13,911 nucleotides of DNA from an uncultured Prevotella sp. (GCA_937892695.1 CALBJK010000096.1:1-13911); one strand, 5' to 3'. Positions 6,869 to 13,911 are shown, numbered from the stretch's first letter. Notes: generated by a model not told the origin, from the sequence alone. Program-made: numbers and translations.

Positions 6869-8401
6869 ATGGGTATATTGATTACTGCTGTCATAACATT
6901 GATTGTCGGTGGTTTATGCGGCTATGGTGTTTTCCGATATGTCATTAAAGGAAAATATAATAAAATGGTGGCTGATGCAGAAAAGGCTGCCGAAGTGTTG
7001 AAAGAAAAGAAAATTCTGGAAGTAAAGGAAAAGTTCCTTAATAAGAAATCGGAACTGGAAAAGGAAGTGCAGTTACGAAATCAGAAAATACAACAAAGTG
7101 AAAATCGCTTGAAGCAGCGTGAACTATCGCTCAATCAGCGTCAGGAGGAACTTGCACGTCGCAAACAAGAAGTAGATCAAGGGCAACAGCGTATTGAAAA
7201 TGAAAAAAAAATGCTAAGCCTGAAGCAGGAAGAATTGGGAAAGATGCAGGCTAAGGAGCGTGAGAAGCTGGAAGAACTGTCAGGACTTAGTGCAGAGGAT
7301 GCTAAAAACAGACTTGTAGAAAGCATGAAAGACGAAGCTCGCTCGTATGCTGCAAGTTATGTAAATGAGATAATGGATGAGGCCAAGCTTAACGCTAACG
7401 CTCAGGCAAAAAAAATCGTAATACAGACAATACAGCGAGTAGCAACCGAAACAGCTATAGAAAATTCTGTTAGTGTCTTTCATATTGACAATGACGAAGT
7501 GAAGGGCCGCATAATCGGAAGAGAGGGAAGAAACATCCGTGCGCTTGAGGCAGCTGCTGGTGTAGAAATTGTTGTCGATGACACTCCTGAAGCGATTGTA
7601 ATATCTGCATTTGATCCTGTTCGACGCGAAATCTGTCGCTTGGCTCTTCACCAACTCGTCACCGACGGCAGAATTCATCCAGCACGTATTGAGGAGGTTG
7701 TTGCAAAAGTGAAGAAACAGCTTGAAAATGAAATAATCGAGACCGGAAAGCGTACGGCTATTGATTTGGGAATCCATGGCCTTCATCCAGAACTTATCCG
7801 AATTATCGGTAAGATGAAATACCGTTCTTCTTACGGACAGAATTTGTTGCAGCATGCGAGAGAAACTGCAAATTTATGTGCAATAATGGCTGCAGAACTG
7901 GGACTGAATCCTAAAAAAGCGAAACGCGCCGGCTTGCTTCATGATATAGGTAAAGTTCCAGATGAAGAAAGCGAACTTCCGCATGCACTTTATGGAGCCA
8001 AAATAGCAGAAAAATATAAGGAAAAGCCTGATATTGTTAACGCTATTGGCGCTCACCATGATGAAATGGAAATGACCACTTTGCTCGCACCGATTGTACA
8101 AGTTTGCGACGCTATTTCCGGTGCACGTCCTGGTGCTCGTCGTGAGATAGTCGAGGCTTATATTAAGCGTCTTAATGACCTTGAGGCAATTGCAATGAGT
8201 TATCCTGGCGTGACAAAGACTTATGCAATTCAGGCAGGACGTGAACTGCGTGTTGTTGTTGGAGCTGACAAGATGGACGACAAAGAATCAGAAGCTTTGT
8301 CTGCAGAAATTGCAAACAAAATACAGACAGAAATGACTTATCCAGGACAAGTCAAAATCACTGTAATACGTGAAATCCGTTCTGTAGCTTATGCTAAATA
8401 A
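6869..8401 (+). CDS. rny: Ribonuclease Y
   Basis: This encodes 510 residues, full length for the family. In order: an N-terminal membrane anchor (about residues 3-24, ITAVITLIVGGLCGYGVF); a long charged coiled coil (about 30-190); a KH RNA-binding domain with the G-R-I-I-G-R-E-G-R-N motif at 213-222; and an HD hydrolase domain with LLHDIGK, where H358-D359 are the metal ligands. The end (PGQVKITVIREIRSVAYAK) matches the conserved RNase Y C-terminus. RNase Y is a membrane-bound endonuclease that starts mRNA decay and matures some RNAs. The gene is last in the plus-strand run with zapA, has no promoter in the 42-base gap before it, and is followed by a strong terminator. No key residue is missing. 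Confidence 0.97.
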   Translation: MGILITAVITLIVGGLCGYGVFRYVIKGKYNKMVADAEKAAEVLKEKKILEVKEKFLNKKSELEKEVQLRNQKIQQSENRLKQRELSLNQRQEELARRKQEVDQGQQRIENEKKMLSLKQEELGKMQAKEREKLEELSGLSAEDAKNRLVESMKDEARSYAASYVNEIMDEAKLNANAQAKKIVIQTIQRVATETAIENSVSVFHIDNDEVKGRIIGREGRNIRALEAAAGVEIVVDDTPEAIVISAFDPVRREICRLALHQLVTDGRIHPARIEEVVAKVKKQLENEIIETGKRTAIDLGIHGLHPELIRIIGKMKYRSSYGQNLLQHARETANLCAIMAAELGLNPKKAKRAGLLHDIGKVPDEESELPHALYGAKIAEKYKEKPDIVNAIGAHHDEMEMTTLLAPIVQVCDAISGARPGARREIVEAYIKRLNDLEAIAMSYPGVTKTYAIQAGRELRVVVGADKMDDKESEALSAEIANKIQTEMTYPGQVKITVIREIRSVAYAK

Positions 8402-8443
8402 GTTTTTGTAGAAATCGGATTTACTACTTATTTGTTAATGAGA

Positions 8444-8488
8444 AAAAGGAAAAGCTTTAGTGCCGAACACTAAGGCTTTTCCTTTTTT
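8444..8488. terminator. Bidirectional intrinsic terminator between rny and ansA
   Basis: A 19-base-pair hairpin has arms 8444-8462 and 8468-8486 around the 5-base loop CCGAA. The arms pair fully, with one G-U pair on the plus strand. The plus-strand RNA ends in CCUUUUUU, and the minus-strand RNA ends in CCUUUUUC. It can therefore end both the rny transcript from the left and the asparaginase transcript from the right. Confidence 0.9.
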
Positions 8489-8556
8489 CACATCTGGAAA
8501 GTCTGTAATGTTATATATATGTTTTTGCTAGCTGTGTTTTGCTTTATGGATTCTTG

Positions 8557-9615
8557 TTAAATTGTTATTTCTCCGCACATTGGTTTGCTCATGTGTGTCC
8601 TTATTAAATGGATGTCTGGAAAACGTGCCAGCAGACTCATTAATTTCGTTATGGCACTTTCTACAGTGCTGTCATGTCCGCTTACAACTCCAGCATTTTT
8701 TAGCTGATAGCCAGTGTCGTACCTTCCCATTTCTACGCTGCCAGCGAGACATTGACTTATGTTGACAATAGTTACCCCGCGATAAGTGGCATCCTTTAGG
8801 AGCTTGAGAAGCCATGGTTTCTGGGGGGCGTTTCCACTGCCGTAACTGCGCATGACTATGCCTCTAAGTTCTGGAGCTTCAAGTACGTGTCTAACGATGT
8901 TTTCCTGAATACCTGGAAAAAGAGAGAATACCACAATGTTTGGATTCATTGCAGTGTGGGGAATCATCGGTTTGTTGAAATCAGGAGTTAGGATGTTATG
9001 TTGATGGAAAGAAAAGGTTACTCCAGCATCGCATAGATGAGGATAGTTAAAGGATTCGAATGCATCGAAACCCTCAGCATTCTGTTTCGTACTTCTGTTG
9101 CCTCTTAATAGTCGTCCGTTGAAATAAATGCAAACTTCCGGAACCATAGCATGTCCTGATGGTGTATGGGCGGATGCCAGTTCTATACTAGTGACAAGAT
9201 TCTCTTTTCCGTCTGTACGTAGTTGGCCAATAGGAAGTTGGCTACCGGTTAGTATGACTGGTTTTGTTAGATTTTCCAACATGAATGAAAGTGCGGAAGC
9301 TGTGTATGCCATTGTGTCAGTGCCATGGAGTATTACAAAACCGTCATAAGAATCATATCGTGAGGATATCATCCTTACCAGTTGTGCCCACATTCTTGGT
9401 TGCATATCGCTTGAATCAATCGGTTGATTGAACTGATAAGTGTCGATGTCTGTTTCGAGATAGGCAAATTCTGGAAGATTACTGATGAGATGGTCGAAAT
9501 CAAGCGGTTCTAATGCTCCGGTTCTTGAGTTGCGTCCCATACCTATTGTTCCACCCGTATAAATAAGTAGGACTTTGTTCTTTCTTTGTATGGGTTGGCT
9601 GTTATTCATAAGCAT
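8557..9615 (-). CDS. ansA: L-asparaginase, type I (cytoplasmic)
   Basis: This encodes 352 residues and hydrolyses asparagine to aspartate and ammonia. The N-terminal signature YTGGTIGM places the nucleophile at T20. The second signature is ILHGTDTMAYTASAL with T99-D100. The catalytic lysine is in R-G-N-R-S-T-K at K177, followed by GFDAF. There is no signal peptide, so it is the cytoplasmic low-affinity type. The start could be M1 or M3 of MLMNNSQ; both leave the domain intact. It follows the GldB-like gene on the same strand by 73 bases with no TAnnTTTG element seen in the gap, so the two are probably co-transcribed. The downstream end converges on rny at the shared terminator. Confidence 0.95.
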   Translation of the reverse strand: MLMNNSQPIQRKNKVLLIYTGGTIGMGRNSRTGALEPLDFDHLISNLPEFAYLETDIDTYQFNQPIDSSDMQPRMWAQLVRMISSRYDSYDGFVILHGTDTMAYTASALSFMLENLTKPVILTGSQLPIGQLRTDGKENLVTSIELASAHTPSGHAMVPEVCIYFNGRLLRGNRSTKQNAEGFDAFESFNYPHLCDAGVTFSFHQHNILTPDFNKPMIPHTAMNPNIVVFSLFPGIQENIVRHVLEAPELRGIVMRSYGSGNAPQKPWLLKLLKDATYRGVTIVNISQCLAGSVEMGRYDTGYQLKNAGVVSGHDSTVESAITKLMSLLARFPDIHLIRTHMSKPMCGEITI

Positions 9616-9688
9616 TTCTTTGTCACTGTTTAGCGAATATCCTATTATGTTGTTCGGAGAATTTGCATACCTTTCTTACTCACACCTG

Positions 9689-10492
9689 CTATGATGCTGT
9701 TTTCGACATTGCGTCAGACGTAAGTAGCTCTTTTGCAGGTATGTTTGAGTTCTGTCTCATAAAGTTATCTATAATGTTGACAAATTTTGTATCGAATACA
9801 CTACGTCCTATCACTTTGTTCACAATCCACATTACTTTTCCCATGTGCAGGTCTCGTTCATATTGAGTGCTTGTGTCATGGTTCTTCAATGGATAAAGGC
9901 TGAGGAGGTAAAAGCTGATACAGTCTGGCACTATATATTCTCGTTTCATTAACCGTCTTTGCGATTCACTGTAATAATGTTTATAGAGCGGATATTCGCT
10001 TCCAAGATATTTGTCAAGTGATATTCCGACAGAATTGTCCCCGACAATAATACTTTGATCCAAGGCACCAATTTGAGTATAGAATTTAGGTGTCTTTATG
10101 TCTGGAAAAATCTTCTTAAGCTTTCTGAACGTGTCATTGAGTTGCTGGTTTATGTCATTCATGTTGGCATATTGCAGTTCAGTTGCAGAAATTATTGATT
10201 GAAGTATTGTGTCCTGATAGAAATGTAGAAATTTGCTGTTTATTTCTGGGTCGTTTACTTCTCCGATTTGTAGGACATCTTCAATAAGTGTGCGTGTTTC
10301 CATAGGAAAGTCGGTGTTCATCTGTTGTAGTGCAGAGAAATCGCCTGTCGTGAGATATCGACTTTCCAGACGGTCATATCTTTGCACTTCAATATTTTCC
10401 CTTCGGCTGATATTGCCGTTGGGCTTTATTTTTATCTTGCATGAAGTGCAGAGAATTAGTGACGCAACAAGTATGTAAAGTAATTTATTCAC
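9689..10492 (-). CDS. GldB-like lipoprotein
   Basis: This encodes 267 residues. A lipoprotein signal is present: MNKLLYILVASLILCTSC, with C18 as the lipidated residue. The following residues (KIKIKPNG) are basic rather than acidic, so surface export is not indicated. The core segment DQSIIVGDNSVGISLDKYLG, then YPLYKHYY, then KREYIVPDCISFYLLSLYPL resembles the conserved block of gliding-motility lipoprotein GldB as found in non-gliding Bacteroidales. GldB of gliding relatives is, to my memory, somewhat longer (about 320-330 residues). No HExxH motif is visible. The gene has its own promoter at 10523-10553 and is followed by ansA. The function in Bacteroidales is unknown, so I give no gene symbol. 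Confidence 0.72.
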   Translation of the reverse strand: MNKLLYILVASLILCTSCKIKIKPNGNISRRENIEVQRYDRLESRYLTTGDFSALQQMNTDFPMETRTLIEDVLQIGEVNDPEINSKFLHFYQDTILQSIISATELQYANMNDINQQLNDTFRKLKKIFPDIKTPKFYTQIGALDQSIIVGDNSVGISLDKYLGSEYPLYKHYYSESQRRLMKREYIVPDCISFYLLSLYPLKNHDTSTQYERDLHMGKVMWIVNKVIGRSVFDTKFVNIIDNFMRQNSNIPAKELLTSDAMSKTAS

Positions 10493-10522
10493 TTATTATT
10501 GTGGAAGATTCTTAATTGCCTA

Positions 10523-10553
10523 CAAAGATACTGAATTTATTTTAAAATACAAA
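10523..10553 (-). promoter_or_regulatory. Bacteroidetes-type promoter for the GldB-like gene
   Basis: On the minus strand, TTTG (10553-10550) is followed after 19 bases by TATCTTTG (10530-10523), an exact TAnnTTTG match. The expected start is near 10516, about 24 bases before the ATG at 10492. This separates the GldB-like/asparaginase pair from the mtaB/glycosyltransferase pair upstream. Confidence 0.7.
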
Positions 10554-10610
10554 GAAAATACTAACAAAGTTAAACTTACAGCTGTTGTGCCATAGATTAA
10601 CTTTAATTTA

Positions 10611-11651
10611 TTAAAAGTTCCTTACGTTTTTCATATCAGGAAGCTCAGCATATCGACGACGTTTAAATGCATAGTATTGCCATAAAATGGAATACTGTTT
10701 TATTTGTTTTATTGTTTGACTCGTTTTTGTATTTTGTATATGTACTCTGTCTTCTTTGAATTGTTTCTTCCATTTGCAGAAAGCTCTTCGTGCTCGTATT
10801 ATGGCTTTAAAGTCGGAAACGTTTCTGTTAACGACCAATGTCTGTATTGCTGCTATGTAGTCGAGAAAAAGTCTGACAGTCATTACTTTTTTTAAATCTT
10901 TTTGGTCTAGATTCTTGTACAGCATTGTCAGATTGTTCCTGAAATTCAAAAATGTCTTCATTGGATTTTCTTTTGGTAATGTTCCTCCACCCACGTGATA
11001 AACATAGCTGGCTGGTATGCAGAATATTTTGCGCCCTATTAACCTGAGACGCCAGCATAGATCTATTTCTTCGTTGTGAGCAAAAAAACGTCCGTCCAGT
11101 CCACCCACAGCATCAAAATCTTTCTTACGTATCAAAAGACATGCACCAGTAGCCCAAAATATTTCAGATATAGAGTCATATTGACCATTATCCTTTTCCA
11201 CAAAATCGAAAATTCGTCCACGACAGAAGGGGTAACCGTATTTGTCGATAAATCCTCCACATGCTCCGGCATACTCGAATGAGGTTTTGTCTCTTTCTGA
11301 TAGGAGTTTCGGTTGGCAGGCTGCACATTCGTGGTGGTTGTCCATGAATTCTTGCAAAGGTTTGAGCCAATGGGGTGTTACTTCAACATCGCTGTTGAGC
11401 AGCATGCAATATTCTGAGTCGACTTTTGCCAATGCCTGGTTGTATCCTTCTGCAAATCCATAGTTGCGGTCGAGCTGTATTGTTCTGATATTAGGAAATC
11501 TGTCTTTGAGCATCTTCATAGATTGGTCTGTAGAGGCATTGTCGGCCACAATTACTTCTGCATCATCTTTCGAGAATTCTATTACACTGGGCAAAAATCT
11601 TTCTAACATTTTTTGTCCGTTCCAATTCAATATGACAATTGATATTTTCAT
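10611..11651 (-). CDS. Family 2 glycosyltransferase
   Basis: This encodes 346 residues with a GT-A fold. The start ISIVILNWNG, then VIVADNASTDQS (D37-N38-x-S40) binds the nucleotide sugar. LDRNYGFAEGYNQAL follows, and the metal-binding DxD-like element is N86-S87-D88-V89-E90. Further on, ATGACLLIRK and FAHNEEIDLCWRLRLIG match the acceptor/catalytic-base region of rhamnosyltransferase-like GT2 enzymes. No membrane span is evident, so it probably acts at the cytoplasmic face of the inner membrane on a lipid- or polysaccharide-linked acceptor. The donor sugar cannot be told from sequence. It overlaps mtaB by ATGA (11648-11651), implying translational coupling. No capsule or O-antigen genes are next to it. 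Confidence 0.92.
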   Translation of the reverse strand: MKISIVILNWNGQKMLERFLPSVIEFSKDDAEVIVADNASTDQSMKMLKDRFPNIRTIQLDRNYGFAEGYNQALAKVDSEYCMLLNSDVEVTPHWLKPLQEFMDNHHECAACQPKLLSERDKTSFEYAGACGGFIDKYGYPFCRGRIFDFVEKDNGQYDSISEIFWATGACLLIRKKDFDAVGGLDGRFFAHNEEIDLCWRLRLIGRKIFCIPASYVYHVGGGTLPKENPMKTFLNFRNNLTMLYKNLDQKDLKKVMTVRLFLDYIAAIQTLVVNRNVSDFKAIIRARRAFCKWKKQFKEDRVHIQNTKTSQTIKQIKQYSILWQYYAFKRRRYAELPDMKNVRNF

Positions 11652-13003
11652 AAGATGGCTTTAAGTGCAGATTTGTCGTAGTTGAAATCTCCTAAACGTA
11701 CTTTCACGATGGTGTTGTCCAATTTTTCATTGGCCTTGTCAGGTGGAAGTTCTACACGTATATAGTTTTTTGTAAAGCCATGCATCGCATGTCCTTTTGC
11801 TGCTTTTTCGAACAATACTTCAGCTTCTTTGCCGATGTATTTGCTGTAGAAATCATTTTTTTTCATATCACTTAACTGAATAAGTCGTCTGCAACGTTCC
11901 TTTTTTTCATGTTCGTCAACAATGTATGGTATGCGAAGAGCTGCGGTACCTGGACGTTCACTATATGGAAATACATGTAGTTGGGTGATGTTTAGTGATT
12001 CAAGAAATTTGTAGCATTCATTAAAAAGTTCTGGATATTCTCCCCGACATCCAACCATGACATCGACTCCGATAAAAGAATCAGGCATCAAAAGTTTAAT
12101 TTTCTTTATCTTATGTTCGAACAAGGCTGTGTCATAGCGACGGTGCATTAATTTAAGAACTTCATCAGAGCCGCTTTGAAGAGGAATGTGAAAATGTGGC
12201 ATAAATGCCCGACTATTTGCGCAGAATTCTATTATTTCGTCATCGAGAAGGTCTGGCTCCATACTACTTATACGAAAGCGACTTATCCCCGAAATTTTGT
12301 CTAGAGATTTTATAAGGTCAATGAAACGTTCTTTTGTCGTTTTTCCGAAATCTCCAATGTTTACGCCTGTCAGAACTATTTCTTTTCCTCCTTCCTGGGC
12401 TGCATTTTCTGCTTGTTTCACGAGCGATGAAATGCTTGGGTTTCTCGAATTGCCACGCGCAAACGGAATAGTGCAATATGTGCAATAATAGTCACACCCG
12501 TCTTGCACTTTCAGAAAAAAACGTGTTCTGTTTCCGCGTGAGCAAGACGGTGCGAATGTTTTTATGTCTTTTGTCTTTACGGCATGATGTTGGTGTAAGC
12601 TTTTATTATAGTTTTGTCCTGCTGTTTCTTTCTTAAGGCTCCATGCTTCGCTTAAGAAACTTATGAGATTTGCTTTCTCGTTTGCTCCTAGAACAAGATC
12701 CACACCGTCAATTTTACTAATTCTGTCCGGATTAAGTTGGGCATAACATCCGGTCACGACAACTAGTGCACCGGGATTTTCTCTTACCATACGGTGTATA
12801 GACTGACGGCATTTGTGGTCGGCAACATCAGTGACTGAGCAAGTATTGATTAGGCAAATGTCAGCCTTTTCGTCGTCATTGGCGGTTCTTACTCCCATTT
12901 CGGAGAGAAGTTTCCCAAACGTAGATGTTTCAGAGAAGTTCAGCTTGCATCCGAGTGTATAGTACGAAGCTGTTTTGCCTTGGAAAGCAGAAGTATCAAT
13001 CAT
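11648..13003 (-). CDS. mtaB: tRNA threonylcarbamoyladenosine methylthiotransferase MtaB
   Basis: This encodes 451 residues. The enzyme is a radical-SAM methylthiotransferase that converts t6A37 to ms2t6A in tRNAs reading ANN codons. The N-terminal UPF0004 domain holds the three cysteines of the second Fe-S cluster: C19 (LGCKLN), C55 (NTCSVT) and C86 (TGCYAQ). The radical-SAM motif is C170-x3-C174-x2-C177 (DGCDYYCTYCTIPFARG). LTGVNIGDFG and a C-terminal TRAM-like segment (KAAKGHAMHGFTKNYIRVEL) follow. The LGCKLN form and overall length favour MtaB over MiaB and RimO. The gene is first of a pair with the overlapping glycosyltransferase. No convincing promoter was found in the 60 bases upstream; the best candidate, TAGATTTA on the minus strand, misses the last base of the consensus. 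Confidence 0.95.
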   Translation of the reverse strand: MIDTSAFQGKTASYYTLGCKLNFSETSTFGKLLSEMGVRTANDDEKADICLINTCSVTDVADHKCRQSIHRMVRENPGALVVVTGCYAQLNPDRISKIDGVDLVLGANEKANLISFLSEAWSLKKETAGQNYNKSLHQHHAVKTKDIKTFAPSCSRGNRTRFFLKVQDGCDYYCTYCTIPFARGNSRNPSISSLVKQAENAAQEGGKEIVLTGVNIGDFGKTTKERFIDLIKSLDKISGISRFRISSMEPDLLDDEIIEFCANSRAFMPHFHIPLQSGSDEVLKLMHRRYDTALFEHKIKKIKLLMPDSFIGVDVMVGCRGEYPELFNECYKFLESLNITQLHVFPYSERPGTAALRIPYIVDEHEKKERCRRLIQLSDMKKNDFYSKYIGKEAEVLFEKAAKGHAMHGFTKNYIRVELPPDKANEKLDNTIVKVRLGDFNYDKSALKAIL

Positions 13004-13143
13004 TTTCTTTTAATACCTTAAATCCTCATCACATTTTATAATAAATCTAAGTGTTTGACAAACAAAAGTTCCCAAATACTTTGTGTGTCAGAAGTTTCAC
13101 CTATATTGGTGATGTTAATGACAAAACAGGTAATTCATCTGAC

Positions 13144-13361
13144 ATGACAAAGGTAGCAATAAAATACGGGACTTTACACCCTTTGGTGGTATTTTTCGTG
13201 TTATGGATGCGGTTCTTTCATTTAACCTGTATAATTCATCGGGTGACTTCATAGGATTCTCCTTCCTCAACATGCTGCTCCACTTGAAGATAAATCTGCA
13301 TTCTGACAGCGGTATCGGCTTTTTCTCAAAGATACTTGCATGGCATCTGTATATTTCATAG
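13144..13361 (+). pseudogene. IS1380-type transposase, frameshifted N-terminal remnant
   Basis: From the ATG at 13144 one frame reads MTKVAIKYGTL. The next frame continues from 13176 as TPFGGIFRVMDAVLSFNL and on to a TAG at 13359-13361. Joined, KVAIK...L-TPFGGIF-x-VM is the start I recall for Bacteroidales IS1380-family transposases. The sequence after about residue 30 no longer looks like the family and ends after some 70 residues in total, where an intact enzyme has more than 400. The catalytic DDE core is absent. I did not find terminal inverted repeats. The remnant lies between mtaB and the tRNA gene. The frame break makes this certain to be non-functional if the family call is right. Confidence 0.6.
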
Positions 13362-13540
13362 TTCACATTATTGTCAATTACGGCTATTTAGCGGATGAAA
13401 GTGTCACGCATTTATGTGCCGTTATGTCATCGTCCAAACACCGCGTTATGATCTGCCGTGTAAATTAGGCCTTACATTCGTTCTCTAAATAACTGTCTGA
13501 TTATTAAGCTACACACTTGTAACTAACTGTATTAAAGCAA
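13362..13540. other. Non-coding stretch between IS remnant and tRNA terminator
   Basis: No open frame of plausible coding character, promoter match or hairpin of note was seen here. Together with 13004-13143 (the mtaB leader side) it forms the gene-free part of the mtaB-tRNA interval. It may be further decayed insertion sequence DNA, but nothing in it can be identified. Confidence 0.4.
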
Positions 13541-13574
13541 CAAAGAGGAAACTACCGAAGTAGAATCCTCTTTG
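13541..13574 (-). terminator. UUCG-tetraloop hairpin downstream of tRNA-Arg
   Basis: The arms CAAAGAGGA (13541-13549) and TCCTCTTTG (13566-13574) pair over 9 bases. After an AA/AA internal loop, CTAC and GTAG pair over 4 more. On the minus-strand RNA the apex reads CUAC-UUCG-GUAG, an exact cUUCGg tetraloop. The tail UUUGUUGCUUUAA is only moderately U-rich. It sits about 40 bases past the tRNA 3' end, as expected for the tRNA transcript terminator. Confidence 0.65.
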
Positions 13575-13614
13575 ACTTTGTCTTGTTTCCTTGTGCCCCA
13601 CATGGAGTCATAAG

Positions 13615-13689
13615 TGATTTCGCTGGGATTCGAACCCAGGACCCACAGCTTAGAAGGCTGTTGCTCTAATCCAACTGAGCTACGAAACC
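13615..13689 (-). tRNA. tRNA-Arg(UCU)
   Basis: The 75-base gene folds into a full cloverleaf. The acceptor GGTTTCG pairs with CGAAATC (one G-U), followed by discriminator A. The D-stem is GCTC/GAGC. The anticodon stem ACAGC/GCTGT encloses the loop CTTCTAA, giving anticodon TCT, which reads AGA (Arg). The variable loop is GGGTC. The T-stem CTGGG/CCCAG encloses TTCGAAT. CCA is not encoded. It stands alone, with a -7-like element upstream and a hairpin downstream. Confidence 0.96.
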
Positions 13690-13700
13690 AAAACTGTGTG

Positions 13701-13708
13701 CAAAGGTA
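13701..13708 (-). promoter_or_regulatory. -7 promoter element for tRNA-Arg
   Basis: On the minus strand TACCTTTG matches TAnnTTTG exactly and lies 11 bases before the mature tRNA 5' end. No TTTG is found at the expected -33 spacing; that region is a run of A and T instead. Transcription would begin very close to the tRNA. Confidence 0.5.
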
Positions 13709-13754
13709 ATATTTTTTTTTATATTATAGAAATTATCAAATGTTTTTCTTGTTA

Positions 13755-13873
13755 TAGTCAGGCATTTTCTGATAAGCCTCTTCTTGCGTTCCAATATGCG
13801 GCATATTGGTTTCTGAAATGCGGCATATTAGCGTCCAATATGCCGCATTTCAGAATGCGATGACTATGCCTGA
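13755..13873. repeat. Palindrome cluster built on ATGCGGCATATT
   Basis: The 12-mer ATGCGGCATATT occurs exactly at 13796-13807 and 13818-13829, and inverted at 13837-13848. The first copy is part of a 9+1+9 palindrome, CCAATATGCGGCATATTGG (13791-13809). The second and third form a perfect inverted repeat with 19-base arms, TTCTGAAATGCGGCATATT (13811-13829) and its complement (13837-13855), around a 7-base loop. An outer inverted pair, TCAGGCAT (13758-13765) and ATGCCTGA (13866-13873), brackets the set. The third copy can also pair with the first over 14 bases, so alternative folds exist. No U-run follows on either strand, so a simple terminator is unlikely. Function unknown. Confidence 0.85.
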
Positions 13874-13911
13874 ATTTACTTTACACTAAATGATGTTATT
13901 TACTAACCGAC

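Noticed and set aside
7280..7855. Minus-strand open frame of 191 codons inside rny
   Set aside because: It lies wholly within the well-supported RNase Y gene on the other strand, is rich in C/F/S/Y as shadow frames are, and has no known motif.
13115..13366. Minus-strand open frame of 83 codons
   Set aside because: It is the antisense of the IS1380-type remnant, which has recognisable motifs on the plus strand.
13791..13855. CRISPR array
   Set aside because: The repeats are few, overlap palindromically, and have no regular spacers; no cas genes are present.

Overview
The window looks like a chromosomal segment from a Bacteroidales bacterium, most likely Prevotella or a close relative. The base composition is AT-rich. 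Promoters fit the Bacteroidetes pattern (TTTG, a 19-base gap, then TAnnTTTG), there are no Shine-Dalgarno-like leaders, and the gene content is typical of Bacteroidales: a long TamB-type protein, a BACON-like lipoprotein, a GldB-like lipoprotein, a ZapA/RNase Y cluster, and IS4-like and IS1380-like transposase remains.

Left part (1-5443). A TamB/DUF490-family envelope protein is open at the left edge of the window, so its N-terminus is missing. It is followed on the same strand by a small BACON-like lipoprotein. The next 1.1 kb holds no intact gene. It contains broken coding sequence on the minus strand: an IS4-type transposase N-terminal remnant (about 4723-5162) and a second, unrecognised broken reading frame (about 4353-4722).

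Middle (5444-8488, all plus strand). An unrecognised 211-residue protein with its own promoter comes first. A second promoter then drives a compact run: a 98-residue coiled-coil protein, ZapA (FtsZ-ring factor) and RNase Y (membrane-anchored endoribonuclease). A strong, apparently bidirectional terminator closes the run.

Right part (8557-13003, all minus strand). Read in transcription order, this is mtaB (tRNA methylthiotransferase) overlapping a family-2 glycosyltransferase by the 4 bases ATGA, then a GldB-like lipoprotein with its own promoter, then a type I L-asparaginase that converges on RNase Y at the shared terminator.

Right edge (13004-13911). A frameshifted IS1380-type transposase N-terminal remnant lies on the plus strand. 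It is followed by a UUCG-tetraloop hairpin that probably terminates the minus-strand tRNA-Arg(UCU) gene, and then by a dense cluster of palindromes built from the 12-mer ATGCGGCATATT. Most of the window is ordinary housekeeping and envelope sequence. The less ordinary parts are the palindrome cluster, the two decayed insertion-sequence remnants, the unknown 211-residue protein and the coiled-coil partner of ZapA. I did not find a convincing new multi-gene system.
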